Below are positions 12,240-23,037 of a DNA stretch of 64,000 bases, in pieces (positions within the stretch are counted from its first letter, which is position 1; every line of letters starts with the position of its first letter). Under the pieces are notes generated by a model. It was not told where the DNA came from and did not search any database. It worked only from the letters and a program-made list of their open reading frames with translations. Origin of the DNA: Sarocladium kiliense (lineage: Eukaryota > Ascomycota > Sordariomycetes > Hypocreales > Sarocladiaceae); the NCBI GenBank assembly GCA_030734395.1, contig JAUZTG010000033.1, positions 1-64,000 on the forward strand, in the 5' to 3' direction. The translations under genes and the position numbers were made by a program.

Positions 12240-13865
12240 ATGGCGCAGACAACTCAAGATCACTATCTCCCCCCCAACACCCTTGACCCTGACTTCCGTC
12301 GTTCTCCAACACCATCAAGTAGACGGCTGTCTGCAAGCTCCAAGATCATGCGTCCACCGTCCTCTTTGTCAACAACGGAGAAGCCCAAGTCTCTCGACTC
12401 GATCTTGCTCAACAGCACAGGCGCAACAGCAATCTCTCGGCCAACTTCGGGGATTATCACACCCCCGTCCTCGCCCCGGATGATGACTAGCCTAGAAGTC
12501 AAGCCACACGTTCTGGACGCGGAACACGGCCCTAGCTTCGAGATTAGGCTCCCAGATCTGTTTGCCTCGATTATGTCCGTTCAGGCGCAGATCAACCCGC
12601 ACTACAAGCAGGTGAAGCCGGAGGCTGATGCGTATATGGCAAGGTTAGTTTTGTCGCGCTTTCAATTGAGCCAATGGAGTCAATTGCTGACGAGGTGGCT
12701 TCTGAACCCTGTAGAACTCTTCGGTTGACTCCGAAACAAGCCATGCGCAACGCGAAGGCTGATTTCACGTTCCTGGTCGCTTATTGGGCGCCTAACGCTG
12801 ATGCTGAGGCTCTTCGCACTATGGTCGACTGGCAGCACTGGGCTTTCCCATGGGATGACCTCTTTGACGAGGGTCACTTCAAGGAGGACTTGCCTGCCGC
12901 GGCGGCTGATATCATCCACATGACTAGCATTCTGGATGATTCACACCCGCCAATTCCTGCCGACACGGATATGCCAATTCGCTATGCTTTCCAGCAGAAC
13001 TGGTACGCGATCCGAAAGGTGTGTAGTATTCAATCTGAAGATTCTGTAGATCCGGTTACTAACGACGTCAACGTTAAGCGCGCTGGACCGTCATTACAAC
13101 ACAGGTACAAAATGTACTTGAAGCACTACATGTTGGGTCTTTTGGGCCAGGTCACCTCGCGCGCTAGGGATCCGCGCAAGATCACCGTCGATGAATATCT
13201 CAAGTTCAGGCGCGGTACAATCGGCGCGATGCCTTGTTTCTGCTTAGTCGAGTACGCTGAGGGCATTGATTTGCCCCAGTATGTCATCGACCACCCGTCT
13301 ATTCAGGCATGCCAACAGGTGGCCGTTGACCTGGTGCTCATTGACAACGACATTCTGTCTTATAGGAAAGACTTGGTGAGTTAATTCCGATTTTTCTATA
13401 CTGGCTCTCCAGTGTTCTAATCTACGTGACCAGATCGAGGGCGAGGAACTCAACATGATCAACATTCTTCGTTTCTCCAAGGGCTTGACGCTGCAGGAAG
13501 CCATTGACGAAATCGATGTCATGCTCATGGAAAGATACAAGACATGGTACAAGGCACTCGTGGAGCTGCCAACTTGGGGTCACAAGATTGATTCTGAAGT
13601 GCTGCGCTACCTGGACGGCTGCCGCAACGTCGCCCTGGGAAGTCTTGTTTGGAGGTAAGTCATGGTCGCATCTGCCAAGTCCCAATCACGTCGCTAACAT
13701 GGCCTCAGCTTTCACACTGGTCGCTACTTCAAGCCCCACGAGGGAGAACTTGTGCGCAGAGAGCAAAAGCTCTGGATCGCCGAGGATCTCCTCGCTGGAA
13801 TCGACGGTCGCCCCAAGAAGGGCGAAGTCGTTCAGAAGCCCGAGATTGGAATTGCCTACTTTTGA
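12240..13865 (+). CDS. class I sesquiterpene cyclase-type terpene synthase
   Basis: Five exons: 12240-12643, 12715-13018, 13079-13375, 13434-13654, 13709-13865 (460 aa). Family reaction: metal-dependent ionisation and cyclisation of farnesyl diphosphate. The Asp-rich metal motif is WDDLFDE (Asp182, Asp183, Asp186). The NSE triad reads NDILSYRKD (Asn326, Ser330, Asp334). The Arg-Tyr pair near the C-terminus lies in HTGRYF (Arg414, Tyr415). An Arg/Gln-rich RAGPSLQHR segment precedes helix G, which fixed the second intron although that intron has no stop codon. An N-terminal extension of about 100 residues rich in Ser, Thr and Pro is longer than in minimal cyclases. No P450, oxidoreductase or transporter lies beside it, so it looks like a stand-alone cyclase. 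Product cannot be predicted. Confidence 0.88.
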
Positions 13866-15083
13866 TCATTGAGAGCTCTATACCCCCCTCTTTTGCCAGC
13901 ATTTTGAGTTGGACGGAAATCGCCCACGAGCATTGTTGCGTTGCTAGCGTTCTGGCGCAGGTGGCTGCTGAATCTATTCAAGATTGCATGATGACGGATT
14001 TCTTTTGTTTTTGGGTACCTGGTTCTGCTTTTACTTCTGCTGCGTTCATCAATAGTCTTCACTGATACCGCTCTCCATCGAGATATGAGCAATTGCACAG
14101 CTCAAACACGCCGCAGCTTTACCAGACTTACGTCTCAATTGATTTGAAATGAAACACTCTGGTCTCATTCTCGATGTCGTTCCAAGATTCCCTTGGCTGT
14201 TGTACGGCTTTCCGCATCAGGAAGTATCGGTGAGACGTCAGACGCACACCATTCGGATCGTCCCGAACCGTCTCACAGCATGCACCACTTTCCGCGATTG
14301 GAAATAATGGTAAGCTCCGCGTCCCACGCTGTTCCGAAGCAGCCGATCGCGGTCCATGCGTCAATCCTACGACGGAGTTGCGGACATTGGTGGAGCTGCT
14401 GCTTTGCCCCAGACTTACTTTATGTGCGCTGATATATCTCCATCTCTGCATGGCACTCTGCATGGCACTCTGCATGGCACTCTGTGCTCCGTGCTTTTGC
14501 GTGAATGGACCAGCAGCGCCAAGAAAGGTGTTTATTGGATGCACATGGACTCGATTCTTCTCCACCGTCTGTAGTTGTTTCCATGAAACAAACACGCGTG
14601 TCACGATCTCCATCTGCTCCCGACCCCGACAGCTTAAGAAGTCGGTGTAGAAGGTCGCCGCCTGTAATGGAACGAACTCAGCGACCGCGAAGCAACCGCG
14701 AAGCAACCATGGATTGAGCCTTGACTCGTGTCAATACATTGAAATCGCGCTATCGAGTCATCTGATAACTTGTAGGACTTTGCTCGTAGGACTATGCTCA
14801 TGTGTGGCCACTCTTTGGCCTAACTCCCCACTTTCTTCATCTTCGGCGTCGACTGCCAGTCCATGATACCAAGCTAGGAGCTACTTTTGTCCTGATGATA
14901 GCGACTTTGCAATCCTTTGCCAGTATCTTGCATGAGCCGCCTGCTGGAAGGTTGTGCGACTGTGCGTCAAGTTTGTCGAGTAGGGACGAAGCTGCGCACA
15001 GCCGGGTCCTCGAATTATTAATTCTTGGCTTAAACTATAAAGAGGGTAGGTTGCCCTAGGCTCACGCAGGTTGCGCTGCGTGA
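13866..15083. other. intergenic region with two short tandem repeats
   Basis: This is the 3' flank of the terpene cyclase. A 12-bp unit (CTGCATGGCACT) is repeated about three times at 14444-14484, and an 11-bp unit (AAGCAACCGCG) about twice near 14688-14709. No gene is supported. Confidence 0.4.
14444..14484. repeat. 12-bp tandem repeat, about 3 copies
   Basis: CTGCATGGCACT is repeated head to tail three times, preceded and followed by partial copies. It lies between the terpene cyclase and the decayed membrane-protein gene. Confidence 0.75.
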
Positions 15084-16347
15084 TCAATGGGATCCCTCGC
15101 CCAGGTAAGGAGGCGGTGGTGTTGGCTCTCGCGCTGGCAGATCTCGACCATGGCTGTCCAATTCCGCAACATGGGGTGCACCATCGTCTCCATTCATGCC
15201 GAGACCATGATGTTGCTCGTCGTCCTCGGGCCCTGCGTGTACATCCTGCTGCAGTGAGTTGCCAACCTGCGTGTTGTGAGAACTCTGCGACGCCGCCTGG
15301 CGGCGGTCAAGGTGTGTCGCAATCGCGTTTGTACTCTGGCGATTTCGATCCTTTTCGCGAAAATGCCTCCAACGGGTCATGTATCTGCCCTGGCTGTCGA
15401 GTTTAGGACGACAGCAGTACCAGAACAGCGTGAATACAACTCCAAACAGCGGCAGAGATACAGCAATCAATGCGATTCCGTACACAGGCAAGCCTTCAGA
15501 GTCGTCTTCATCAACCGAGGATCTGTTTTCCGCGGGGTCCCACCAGCCATGGCTAGCCTCCACGGGGAGGTCGGTGATGAAGTCAGGCAGTAGTGGTACG
15601 TCTGAAGACTGCCAGTATACTAGCCAAGGATCATGGATTTGTAGTGCAGAAGTTGGCATGTACGCTGGACGTTCACCGACAAATTCACCACCGGTTGTGT
15701 AATCGTGCACACAGTGGTAGGCAACCCCGTTCCACGGTACACCGCTTACACTAGTCAGAGAGAAATGACTGTACGTGGCAAGAGTCAGCTGATGAACGAG
15801 TACGTAGAGTTATGGAAGTTGCCTTGCAGTTGTCCTGGATCAGGGATGGACATACGGCGCACAGCACAAAGCTGACCTTGTATGGTGACTCCATCTCGGC
15901 CTCCCGGGACGCCAATACGTCCATGATTGAGGGCAGACGCCTGGACTATAGGAGAAGTCGCCGCCTGTTGATCTTGATCCGTATCGCGAAGGTTGACAGC
16001 TCACAAAATTGGGGTCCAAGCGATCAGATGTGAAGTACGGCGATGTAGTGTCGCCACCGTCGCTCTGCGGGTTAGGCTGCGTGAGCCTCCAAAACGAGTC
16101 GCATGCTTGATCAGTTGGGAAAACCCATGGTGTCGTCAGCGCGAATGGCGGAAGCGATCCTGTTGGGGTTGACACAGTTGTCGTGGCTTCGACAGTCCAG
16201 TCCATCGCTGAATCTTCGCACCGCGTCGAGTCATTGCAGATGAGCTTGGTCTGAAGAGAGATATCGCCAGATGTGAGAACAATGACCGTCGAAGTTTGCG
16301 ACCGTGAGAGGCTGTTTTAGGGCAAGAGGAGAGGCATTCAGGTTCAT
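15084..16347 (-). pseudogene. decayed fungal membrane glycoprotein gene
   Basis: Coding-like blocks lie in different frames. A possible N-terminus begins at 16347. A block at about 16290-15945 holds CDSFWRLT, then DPNFVSCQPSRYG, then FSYSPGVCP. A shifted block follows with DNCKATSIT. A C-terminal block at about 15780-15084 holds LVYWQSSD, one transmembrane helix (GIALIAVSLPLFGVVFTLFW) and a PTPPPPYLGE tail. This order, a Cys-rich ectodomain then TM then Pro-rich tail, is a known uncharacterised fungal surface-protein pattern. At least two and probably three frame changes are needed (near 16290, 15925 and 15790), and I found no splice solution that restores the whole frame. A misread intron structure or sequencing error is the alternative. 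Confidence 0.5.
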
Positions 16348-18857
16348 GAATGATCAATTGCCAAGACGTCTACAAGCAAGCAATTGTTGCCAAGGTAGCA
16401 ATCTAAGCAATCAGTGAGGCACAGCCATCAGGGCGTAGTCCGGGCGTTCTTGGACAGCATCAGTCACGGAACTAGTTGCAATGCTTCGATTTCGAGGCGC
16501 TGATTTTGTTATATACCACTGGTGAACTTGTGCAAGATGGGGGCATGCCGGCCAGACCAGCAGTTACATATGAGTCTGAAGACAGGCAAAAAGGCATTCA
16601 GAGCAGCAATCAGAACATTGGCGAGCAAGTCGTAAGATGGCCAATCACAGACGCCAAGGTGAAGTTGTCACCCTGGGCACCTGCATGTTCCATGCTATCA
16701 ATAGAACGCCCAGCCATTCGAAGCGATAGCTGCAATCCAGGCCTATAGTTAATGGAGGTCTTTGGCTTCTGGAAACCACCTGCACAGCACAAGAGGTAGA
16801 CAGTACTTCCGAAACAGAATGCTCACGGCCTTCGGCGCACAGTTGACCGTTGCAATCCGACAATTCATATTCTGGACTTGCAGATCTCTAATACCTAGCA
16901 TTGCGCGTACGGTTGGCATCGTCACATACCCATGATCAAAAGGAATCAATTCCCGTCAATCGTTCTAAGGGTTGCTCCTATATCCGACCATCGAGAACTG
17001 CTCCTTCAAGTGCTGGGACCATGCCATCTGCCACAGGGGAATGATCCTAGAAACAGGCTCAGATGTGCCTGCGGTTGCAGTAACAAGCGTCACAGCACAC
17101 ATTGACCTTGTTCACATCTCGAAACGCTGACCAGCCTGGGATTCTGATTCTGATTGTCACTATTCTTGTTTTCGACAGAGCTTCGCCATCTCAAATCGTC
17201 TCAGCTGGTTACCGGAATGATCTGGACAGAAAAGCTAGAGCTCTTCTAGGATCAATACCCGAATCATTGAAACCAGCCATTCTGAAGTGGTAAAGACATG
17301 GAGGTAGCAAGCTAACAAGACAATGACCTCGGCAGTATTCCAAGTAGCAACTTGTATCCGGGATTGAGGGGACTTTTGGTCACCGTTCATTTCCTTCCAG
17401 ATTGCTAATAAGCCTTCCTGGCTGCGAGAAGACATGCGCATCGTCGCTCAATGTATGAATGACGCACAGCTTGATCCCGGCCAGCCGACGAAGTCAAGTC
17501 CGCGATGAATATTTCCCCAAATGCAAATTCAGCAGCATGTCAGCAGAAGAAACTTGCTGATGTCTGGACTTTCAATACCGAAAGCACGTCCTCTGTTTCG
17601 TGCGCTTGTTGACAACGGGACTGTGCCGCAAAGCCTCTAGACCCGTCAGTATGTCATCGTCAGACGACGGAGCTTGCCTGGACTGGTTATTATCACGCAT
17701 CTCCATGCAACCATCTGCCGGTTACCCGACGCCTTGAGCGGTACTACCCAAATGTTAGGAGAGCATCGCCACCAGAAATATGTTCTGTCTCACAATGCGC
17801 CGCCGGGCTCTTCTATATCAGCCACTTGACCAGCCAAGCAATCAGGGTAGAGCATGCGACGATCCGTAAAGAATAGAACCAATATATGTTGCCACATCAC
17901 CTACAACGTCAATTCGAATACCCAGGGCGACGATGATGCTTCGATGCCTTGTCACGGTAACCTACATAAGGTTCATGACTGCATTCACCACTTTCACGCG
18001 ACATACCGCTTCCCCGGCGTAAGCAACAAATTTTGAGGCACAGCATCCAATACAACAATGACAATGCATGTAACCATCCACCGATGGCCCGATTATGTCC
18101 CAATCCGTGCGGATCATCAATCGCCGAGGGTCCTGCTGCCGCCTTTCCCTTGGACATCGCCTCATTCATGCCTCAGTCGGGACCGAGCCGGGGAAGTGAT
18201 CAACGTATAATTCCCGGAAGGGGACATTCTGGAAGGTCCAGCTTGTAAAGCGCACTAATCACGGTGTTCTATGATCCTTCACATACCATTTGGAAGGATT
18301 TCGGGCAGGGTTTCCTGCAGGATTTGGGGTTGTCCCGCACTTGGCACGACTGCCATATGGCTTCATGGGTCCTAGGGCTCGTACCCCAGATCGAGGCTAA
18401 ATACTAATTCCCCGCATAGGACTGCCTGTTCACATTCATTGGTCTCATAGGAAGAGATCTCGGGGGCGGTGTCAACTGTATGCTAAGCGGCCAACTTCCT
18501 ATTCGTGGACGTTGACAAGTGCAGCCTGGAGACCAAGTGGTTGGCGCGCGTGAACGCGGTCATGAAGTCCTGACATCGCTTTGAGGGGCAAAGCTTCGTT
18601 TAGAGACGTTCTTCAAACTTCGAGATACTTGAGGACTTGAGGAGGCATCACAAGAGACGAGATATGGGTCACTGTTGAAGCATAAAAGCCACCTTGATTC
18701 CCTTTCTCTGCTGCTTGCTTCTCATCCACAAGCACAATAGTTTTTCGCATCAGATCCAATCACACAACCTTTAAGTAGGTTTTGAGCTACAGACAGGATC
18801 CCGAGTCTGTCCATGCTGACGTCTTTCACAGACACAACAAACACCAACACCAGCAAA
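16348..18857. other. 2.5-kb gene-free stretch
   Basis: No coding region, RNA gene or repeat family could be supported. The final 130 bp, with CACAACAAACACCAACACCAGC just before the ATG, look like the leader of the small secreted protein. Confidence 0.4.
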
Positions 18858-19061
18858 ATGCAGTTCTCCACCGTCATCCTCTCTGCCGTTTTCGCCATGG
18901 TTGCCGCTGCTGGCCCCATTGCCAACGAGATCCCCAGCCCCGAGCTCATCGCTCGTGACGCCCAGACCATTCAGCCGCGTCAGACCTGGTGCACTGAGTG
19001 CCAGGGCGGCAAGAAGACGTGCTGCTCTGCCCTTGCCTGCTACCCCCCCTACTCCTGTTAA
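18858..19061 (+). CDS. small secreted cysteine-rich protein
   Basis: 67 aa, no intron, starting at the ATG in AAAATGCAG context. Residues 1-18 form a signal peptide (MQFSTVILSAVFAMVAAA) ending in Ala. A pro-segment follows, with an arginine before the mature part (QPRQTW). The last 27 residues carry six Cys, including one CC pair (TWCTEC, KTCC, LAC, YSC). Six Cys in a short mature domain suggests a three-disulfide peptide, either effector-like or antimicrobial-like. No family was recognised. A Kex2-like cut after Gln-Pro-Arg is possible but is not a dibasic site. Confidence 0.75.
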   Translation: MQFSTVILSAVFAMVAAAGPIANEIPSPELIARDAQTIQPRQTWCTECQGGKKTCCSALACYPPYSC

Positions 19062-19649
19062 TTGGCCGGTTATCGCTGATGGAAGGACAAAATCAATGAT
19101 ATAAGGGGCATCTACATTTGATTGAAGTTCAAGACAGCAATAACACCTATCATTACATGGTCTCCGGTTTTCGTGAAAGGGCGTATTTACGTCAACACGG
19201 GATCTTTGCTCGTCTAGTTGACTAATAACGTAGCAACACAATCTCTCAGCATCACTTGTAGCCGACGCCTTTGAAGTGGCTTCTGTTAATCACCCACAAG
19301 CCCCGATCTACAGAGCTTCAGTACTGGACTTTCTTTTGCAAATTATATAGACTGTATTGGCGAGTCGCAGTTTGATATTAGATGTACGTACGTAGGGTAG
19401 CTCCATTGACTTGGACCCTGCAGCGTGTCCAGATGGTCCGTGCACGCAGCCAGCGAGAGCCACATGTCCACAACCTCAGCAACCCACTTCACCACCACCA
19501 TCACAACCATAAGCTGCAGCTCCACGGTGTTCACAGCTGTCAGCTCCCAAGGCATCTTCCGCAGTCCCCGCCTCCAGGAGAGGCCCAACCCTCGTTCTTC
19601 TCCTCCAGCATCACGACCGCACAGCTGAACCATCCTCACAAAACCCGCC
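19062..19649. other. intergenic, SEC11 promoter side
   Basis: It contains a His/Thr-coding CACCAC-rich stretch near 19480-19510, but no open frame with support. It is likely the 3' end of the small secreted gene and the promoter of SEC11. Confidence 0.35.
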
Positions 19650-20345
19650 ATGTTTTCCGCCCTTGCGAACCCGCGGCAAGCTGCTGCGCAGATCCTCAAC
19701 TTCGCGCTCGTCCTCTCTACAGCATTCATGGTTCGTCTATGAACTCCACTACTCCTGCCACAGCAGCATACTGACTTGGAATAGATGTGGAAAGGTCTCT
19801 CGGTCATCAGCGACTCTCCCTCCCCAATCGTCGTCGTCCTCTCCGGCTCGATGGAGCCTGCCTTCCAGCGCGGCGATCTCCTCTTCCTCTGGAACCGGAA
19901 CTACTTCCAAGATACACAGGTTGGAGAGGTGGTTGTCTATAACGTGAAGGAGAAGGATATCCCGATTGTGCACCGTGTGGTGCGCAAGTTTGGTGCTGGG
20001 TAAGCTATCTCTGCTTCTTGCTGTCCTGTCGTTGAAGCGGCTACGTCCTTCTCCCGACCGAGCCTGTGACGGAGCCCTTCGCGACGTGTCATTGCTCAAC
20101 AACTAAACGTGTTACCTCATAGTGACAAGGCGAAACTTCTCACGAAAGGCGACAACAACGCAGCGGACGACACAGAACTGTACGCACGAGGCCAAGACTA
20201 CCTGGCTCGGGAGGACATTATCGGCAGTGTGATCGGATACATTCCGTTTGTTGGATACGTTACGATTCTTTTGTCGGAACACCCTTGGCTCAAGTCAGTG
20301 ATGCTGGGTGTGATGGGCCTTTTTGCGCTGTTGCAAAGGGAGTAG
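19650..20345 (+). CDS. SEC11: signal peptidase complex catalytic subunit Sec11
   Basis: Three exons, 19650-19730, 19785-19999, 20123-20345 (172 aa, normal length). It is the ER-membrane type I signal peptidase that cleaves signal peptides from secreted proteins as part of the SPC complex. Residues 10-30 form the N-terminal membrane helix (QAAAQILNFALVLSTAFMMW). The catalytic Ser49 is in VVVLSGSMEPAF, the His90 in IPIVHRVV, and the conserved Asp box GDNNAADD is at 108-115, as in eukaryotic Ser/His/Asp Sec11. The C-terminal helix ends near the stop. Splice sites give exactly the family sequence, so the model is secure. Confidence 0.96.
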
Positions 20346-21616
20346 GCACGATGAAGAGATATAATCGTGGTTCAAAAGTTCAATCCGATACGCGCGAAGA
20401 GATCGCGTATGTTTCTCGCACAGTTCCTCTCGGCGAATCGGCTCTTTGTCGGACTTCGAATTGGTTAAAAATGTGGCAGCGTGACTACACTCAGGATGGG
20501 CAACTATTGCCCTTGCCTTGGTGCCAGCAATCATGAAAGATTCGATCCAACATGGGAACAAAGGTCGGATCAACTGTCTAAGATTTGATAAATGGTATGG
20601 TGCGATAATTGGGAATCCTGAGACGGGGCCATGATGTAATACGCTTTGCCGTCAATCTGGCTGTCCAGGGTCAGTGGTCACGACAATTATGCAGTCAGCT
20701 CGCCAGAGATGAGGACATGACCACCGCTTTGATGGAACATGTCAAATCAGTCTCTCGTACGCTGATCTCGAAAGTCTCTCAGCGTGCATAAACATACAGC
20801 ACCTTCAGTCTCCGGACTCGAGGACAAACAACTCTTCCTGAACAAAACCCAAAGACCACGAGACCAGAACAACTCTTCTTTCCTCGAACGTGCGAAAACC
20901 GTAATCTCAGCCAATAACATCCATCGCGCTGCGCCATCCGCCCTCGCCGTGCTAAACCCGATAGAACCCCTAGTCGCGCCCGACAGCCCAGCCAAGTCGG
21001 CGGCTCGGCTCCCTTGGTCGCCTAATAAAGGATCCAAATGAAAGGCCTAGTCGACCTGGTTCCTGGCCTAGCAACGCCGTTCCAGGCATCGTTCGACCTT
21101 TGACTAACTTCGTCTTAGGCTGTATCCGCCCCCTGACCGTAAGACAAGCCAGGACACTTTAGGACAATAAACGATTTGCCGCTTTCGAGACAGCAGCCGG
21201 GAGGGCAGTGCAGTGCTTCGAAGAAACGGGTCCGTCCTGGAGCCTGGAATCGGAGCCTGGAACCGGTTCACGATTCTTTCGTAGGGCTGCTATTCTCGTC
21301 CCAATGCCGCGCTAGACAGCTTGCGCCTTCGCCCCCCTGGTCGTATTCTCGCGATTCACGAGGCCGGTGCAAATATCTTCTAGCGACTCGCCTCCCTCGT
21401 CTTTTCTTGCTCCTAACTTGGCTGTTTCCCCTGTTCAAGCTCCTGTCCTTCGCTTTCGTCGCTCGCTTTCTCTGTGAACTCCAGTCATTCGTTTATCTTT
21501 GCTTTCGTTCTCCAAGCCAAGATCCAGCTCCTGGGCGCCAACCTTCCGAAAGGGGTAACCACCAGTCGCCGCCACAATAGCTTGCTCACACGACAACTCG
21601 CGATAGCTTCAGCACC
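20346..21616. other. intergenic, leader of the four-TM protein gene
   Basis: No gene is supported. The 21300-21616 stretch is C/T-rich, as expected of a long 5' leader and promoter. Confidence 0.4.
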
Positions 21617-22693
21617 ATGGCGTCCTCAGCAGCGCCCCACGAGATCGCAAACACCTTTGAGCCAGCCATCTCTCCCCAAACAACCACACCGCAGATCACG
21701 CCAGCTCCAGTATCTCCTGCTCCCGTCCAGGAGAAGCATCCTCACTCTTACTACGGCGCTCAGCCCGCCCACCAGCCTCCTCCTGCCAACTACTTCAACC
21801 AATACCCTCAATCCTATGGCCAGCCTTTCCAGTCTTACGCTCCTCCACCCGGCGGCATTCCTCCTCCGCCTCCAGGCTGGCAGCAGAACATTCAACGCCC
21901 GACCCGCCCCGAAGAGACCACGAAATGGCGTAATGCGCACATCATTCTCCACGCCGCATCCTTCATCCTCGCTATTGTCGACATCGCACTCACCCTCTCA
22001 CTCCTAAAATGGGGCTTCTCAAGCGACGCGTTCTACGGCGACCTTGTTGCCGTCGCCCTTTACGTCATCGGCGTCCCCATCATGGCCCTCCTCTGGTCTG
22101 GCGCTGAGCTCATAACTCGTTGGGTTCGCACCGCTCACCGTGGCATCACCCCAGGCGCCCATGTCGGCGTCTGCCTCATTATCTGGCTAGCCTGTATTAT
22201 TGTAGGTGGCTTGCTAGCGGGCGTCGCACCTTGGATCACTCGGGAAGGCCAGGAGAGTTGGAGGGGCAGCAGCACTTGCTACAACCCGGAGACCGGCTAT
22301 TACGAGACGTGTAATGACGACGACGACGACGATTACGATGACAGGGACATCACTACCCGCCAGGGTATCTTCTTCACAATCGTCGCTCTCAAGTTCCTCC
22401 TTTGGGGCATTCACTTCACTCTGTTCGTCCGAGGCTGCATCGAGACCCAAAGGCGTAACGCCGCGAACCGCCCTGTCGTCTACGTCCCCTACTGGGCTGG
22501 TCCTGCAGCTCAGGGCTGGCAACCTCTCCCACAGCAGAATGATAATCAGAGAGCTCCCGCCGGGCAGAACATCCCGATGCAAACCAGGAGTCCTGCCAGC
22601 AACGCTTCCCCGGTGCCCGAGGTCACGAGCCCGGCTCCTAGCCACCAGGTTCAGGAGTATTACACGCCTGGGACACAGGGTGTGGCTCGTTGA
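21617..22693 (+). CDS. four-transmembrane protein with Pro/Gln-rich N-terminus
   Basis: 358 aa, no intron, ATG in CACCATGG context. Residues 1-100 are rich in Pro, Gln and Tyr (repeats such as YPQSYGQPFQSY). Four hydrophobic helices fall at about 108-130, 142-164, 181-206 and 250-272. The loop between helices 3 and 4 carries two Cys and a run of Asp (CNDDDDDDYDD, about 232-242), and the tail is Pro/Ser-rich. This topology fits a small MARVEL/tetraspan-like plasma-membrane protein, but no family motif was recognised. Function unknown. Confidence 0.75.
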   Translation: MASSAAPHEIANTFEPAISPQTTTPQITPAPVSPAPVQEKHPHSYYGAQPAHQPPPANYFNQYPQSYGQPFQSYAPPPGGIPPPPPGWQQNIQRPTRPEETTKWRNAHIILHAASFILAIVDIALTLSLLKWGFSSDAFYGDLVAVALYVIGVPIMALLWSGAELITRWVRTAHRGITPGAHVGVCLIIWLACIIVGGLLAGVAPWITREGQESWRGSSTCYNPETGYYETCNDDDDDDYDDRDITTRQGIFFTIVALKFLLWGIHFTLFVRGCIETQRRNAANRPVVYVPYWAGPAAQGWQPLPQQNDNQRAPAGQNIPMQTRSPASNASPVPEVTSPAPSHQVQEYYTPGTQGVAR

Positions 22694-23037
22694 AGAGACT
22701 CGCGTGCAATTGTCCCTTGTTCTAGTTCATTCATCATATGGTTGCGTAATGTGGAAGGAATCAGCTACAGTTTGAAGAAGGCAGCGTAACGATTAGACCA
22801 TATACCCATAGACAATAATGAGACCAACTCAAATCATTACCATACTGGACTCATCAAGTGAAGGAGTAACAAATTGCAATGTGAGAAGTGTCGAACAAAA
22901 CGAAGCCCTGTATATACTGCATCCAAGACCTGGGTATAACGCCATCCAAATTAACCACCCCAAAATCAAGACTCGCTCAGATCCAACATCATCGGGTGGG
23001 ACCGACAAGAACCCGGAGAAGAAAGGCATCAAGCATA
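22694..23037. other. convergent 3' regions
   Basis: This is the space between the four-TM gene and the kinesin gene, which converge here. Nothing beyond 3' UTR sequence is seen. Confidence 0.4.

Noticed and set aside
12240..13865. Terpene biosynthetic gene cluster
   Set aside because: No tailoring enzyme, transporter or regulator lies near the cyclase.
14501..14717. Short plus-strand frames near the 12-bp repeat
   Set aside because: They arise from the repeat and have no coding character.
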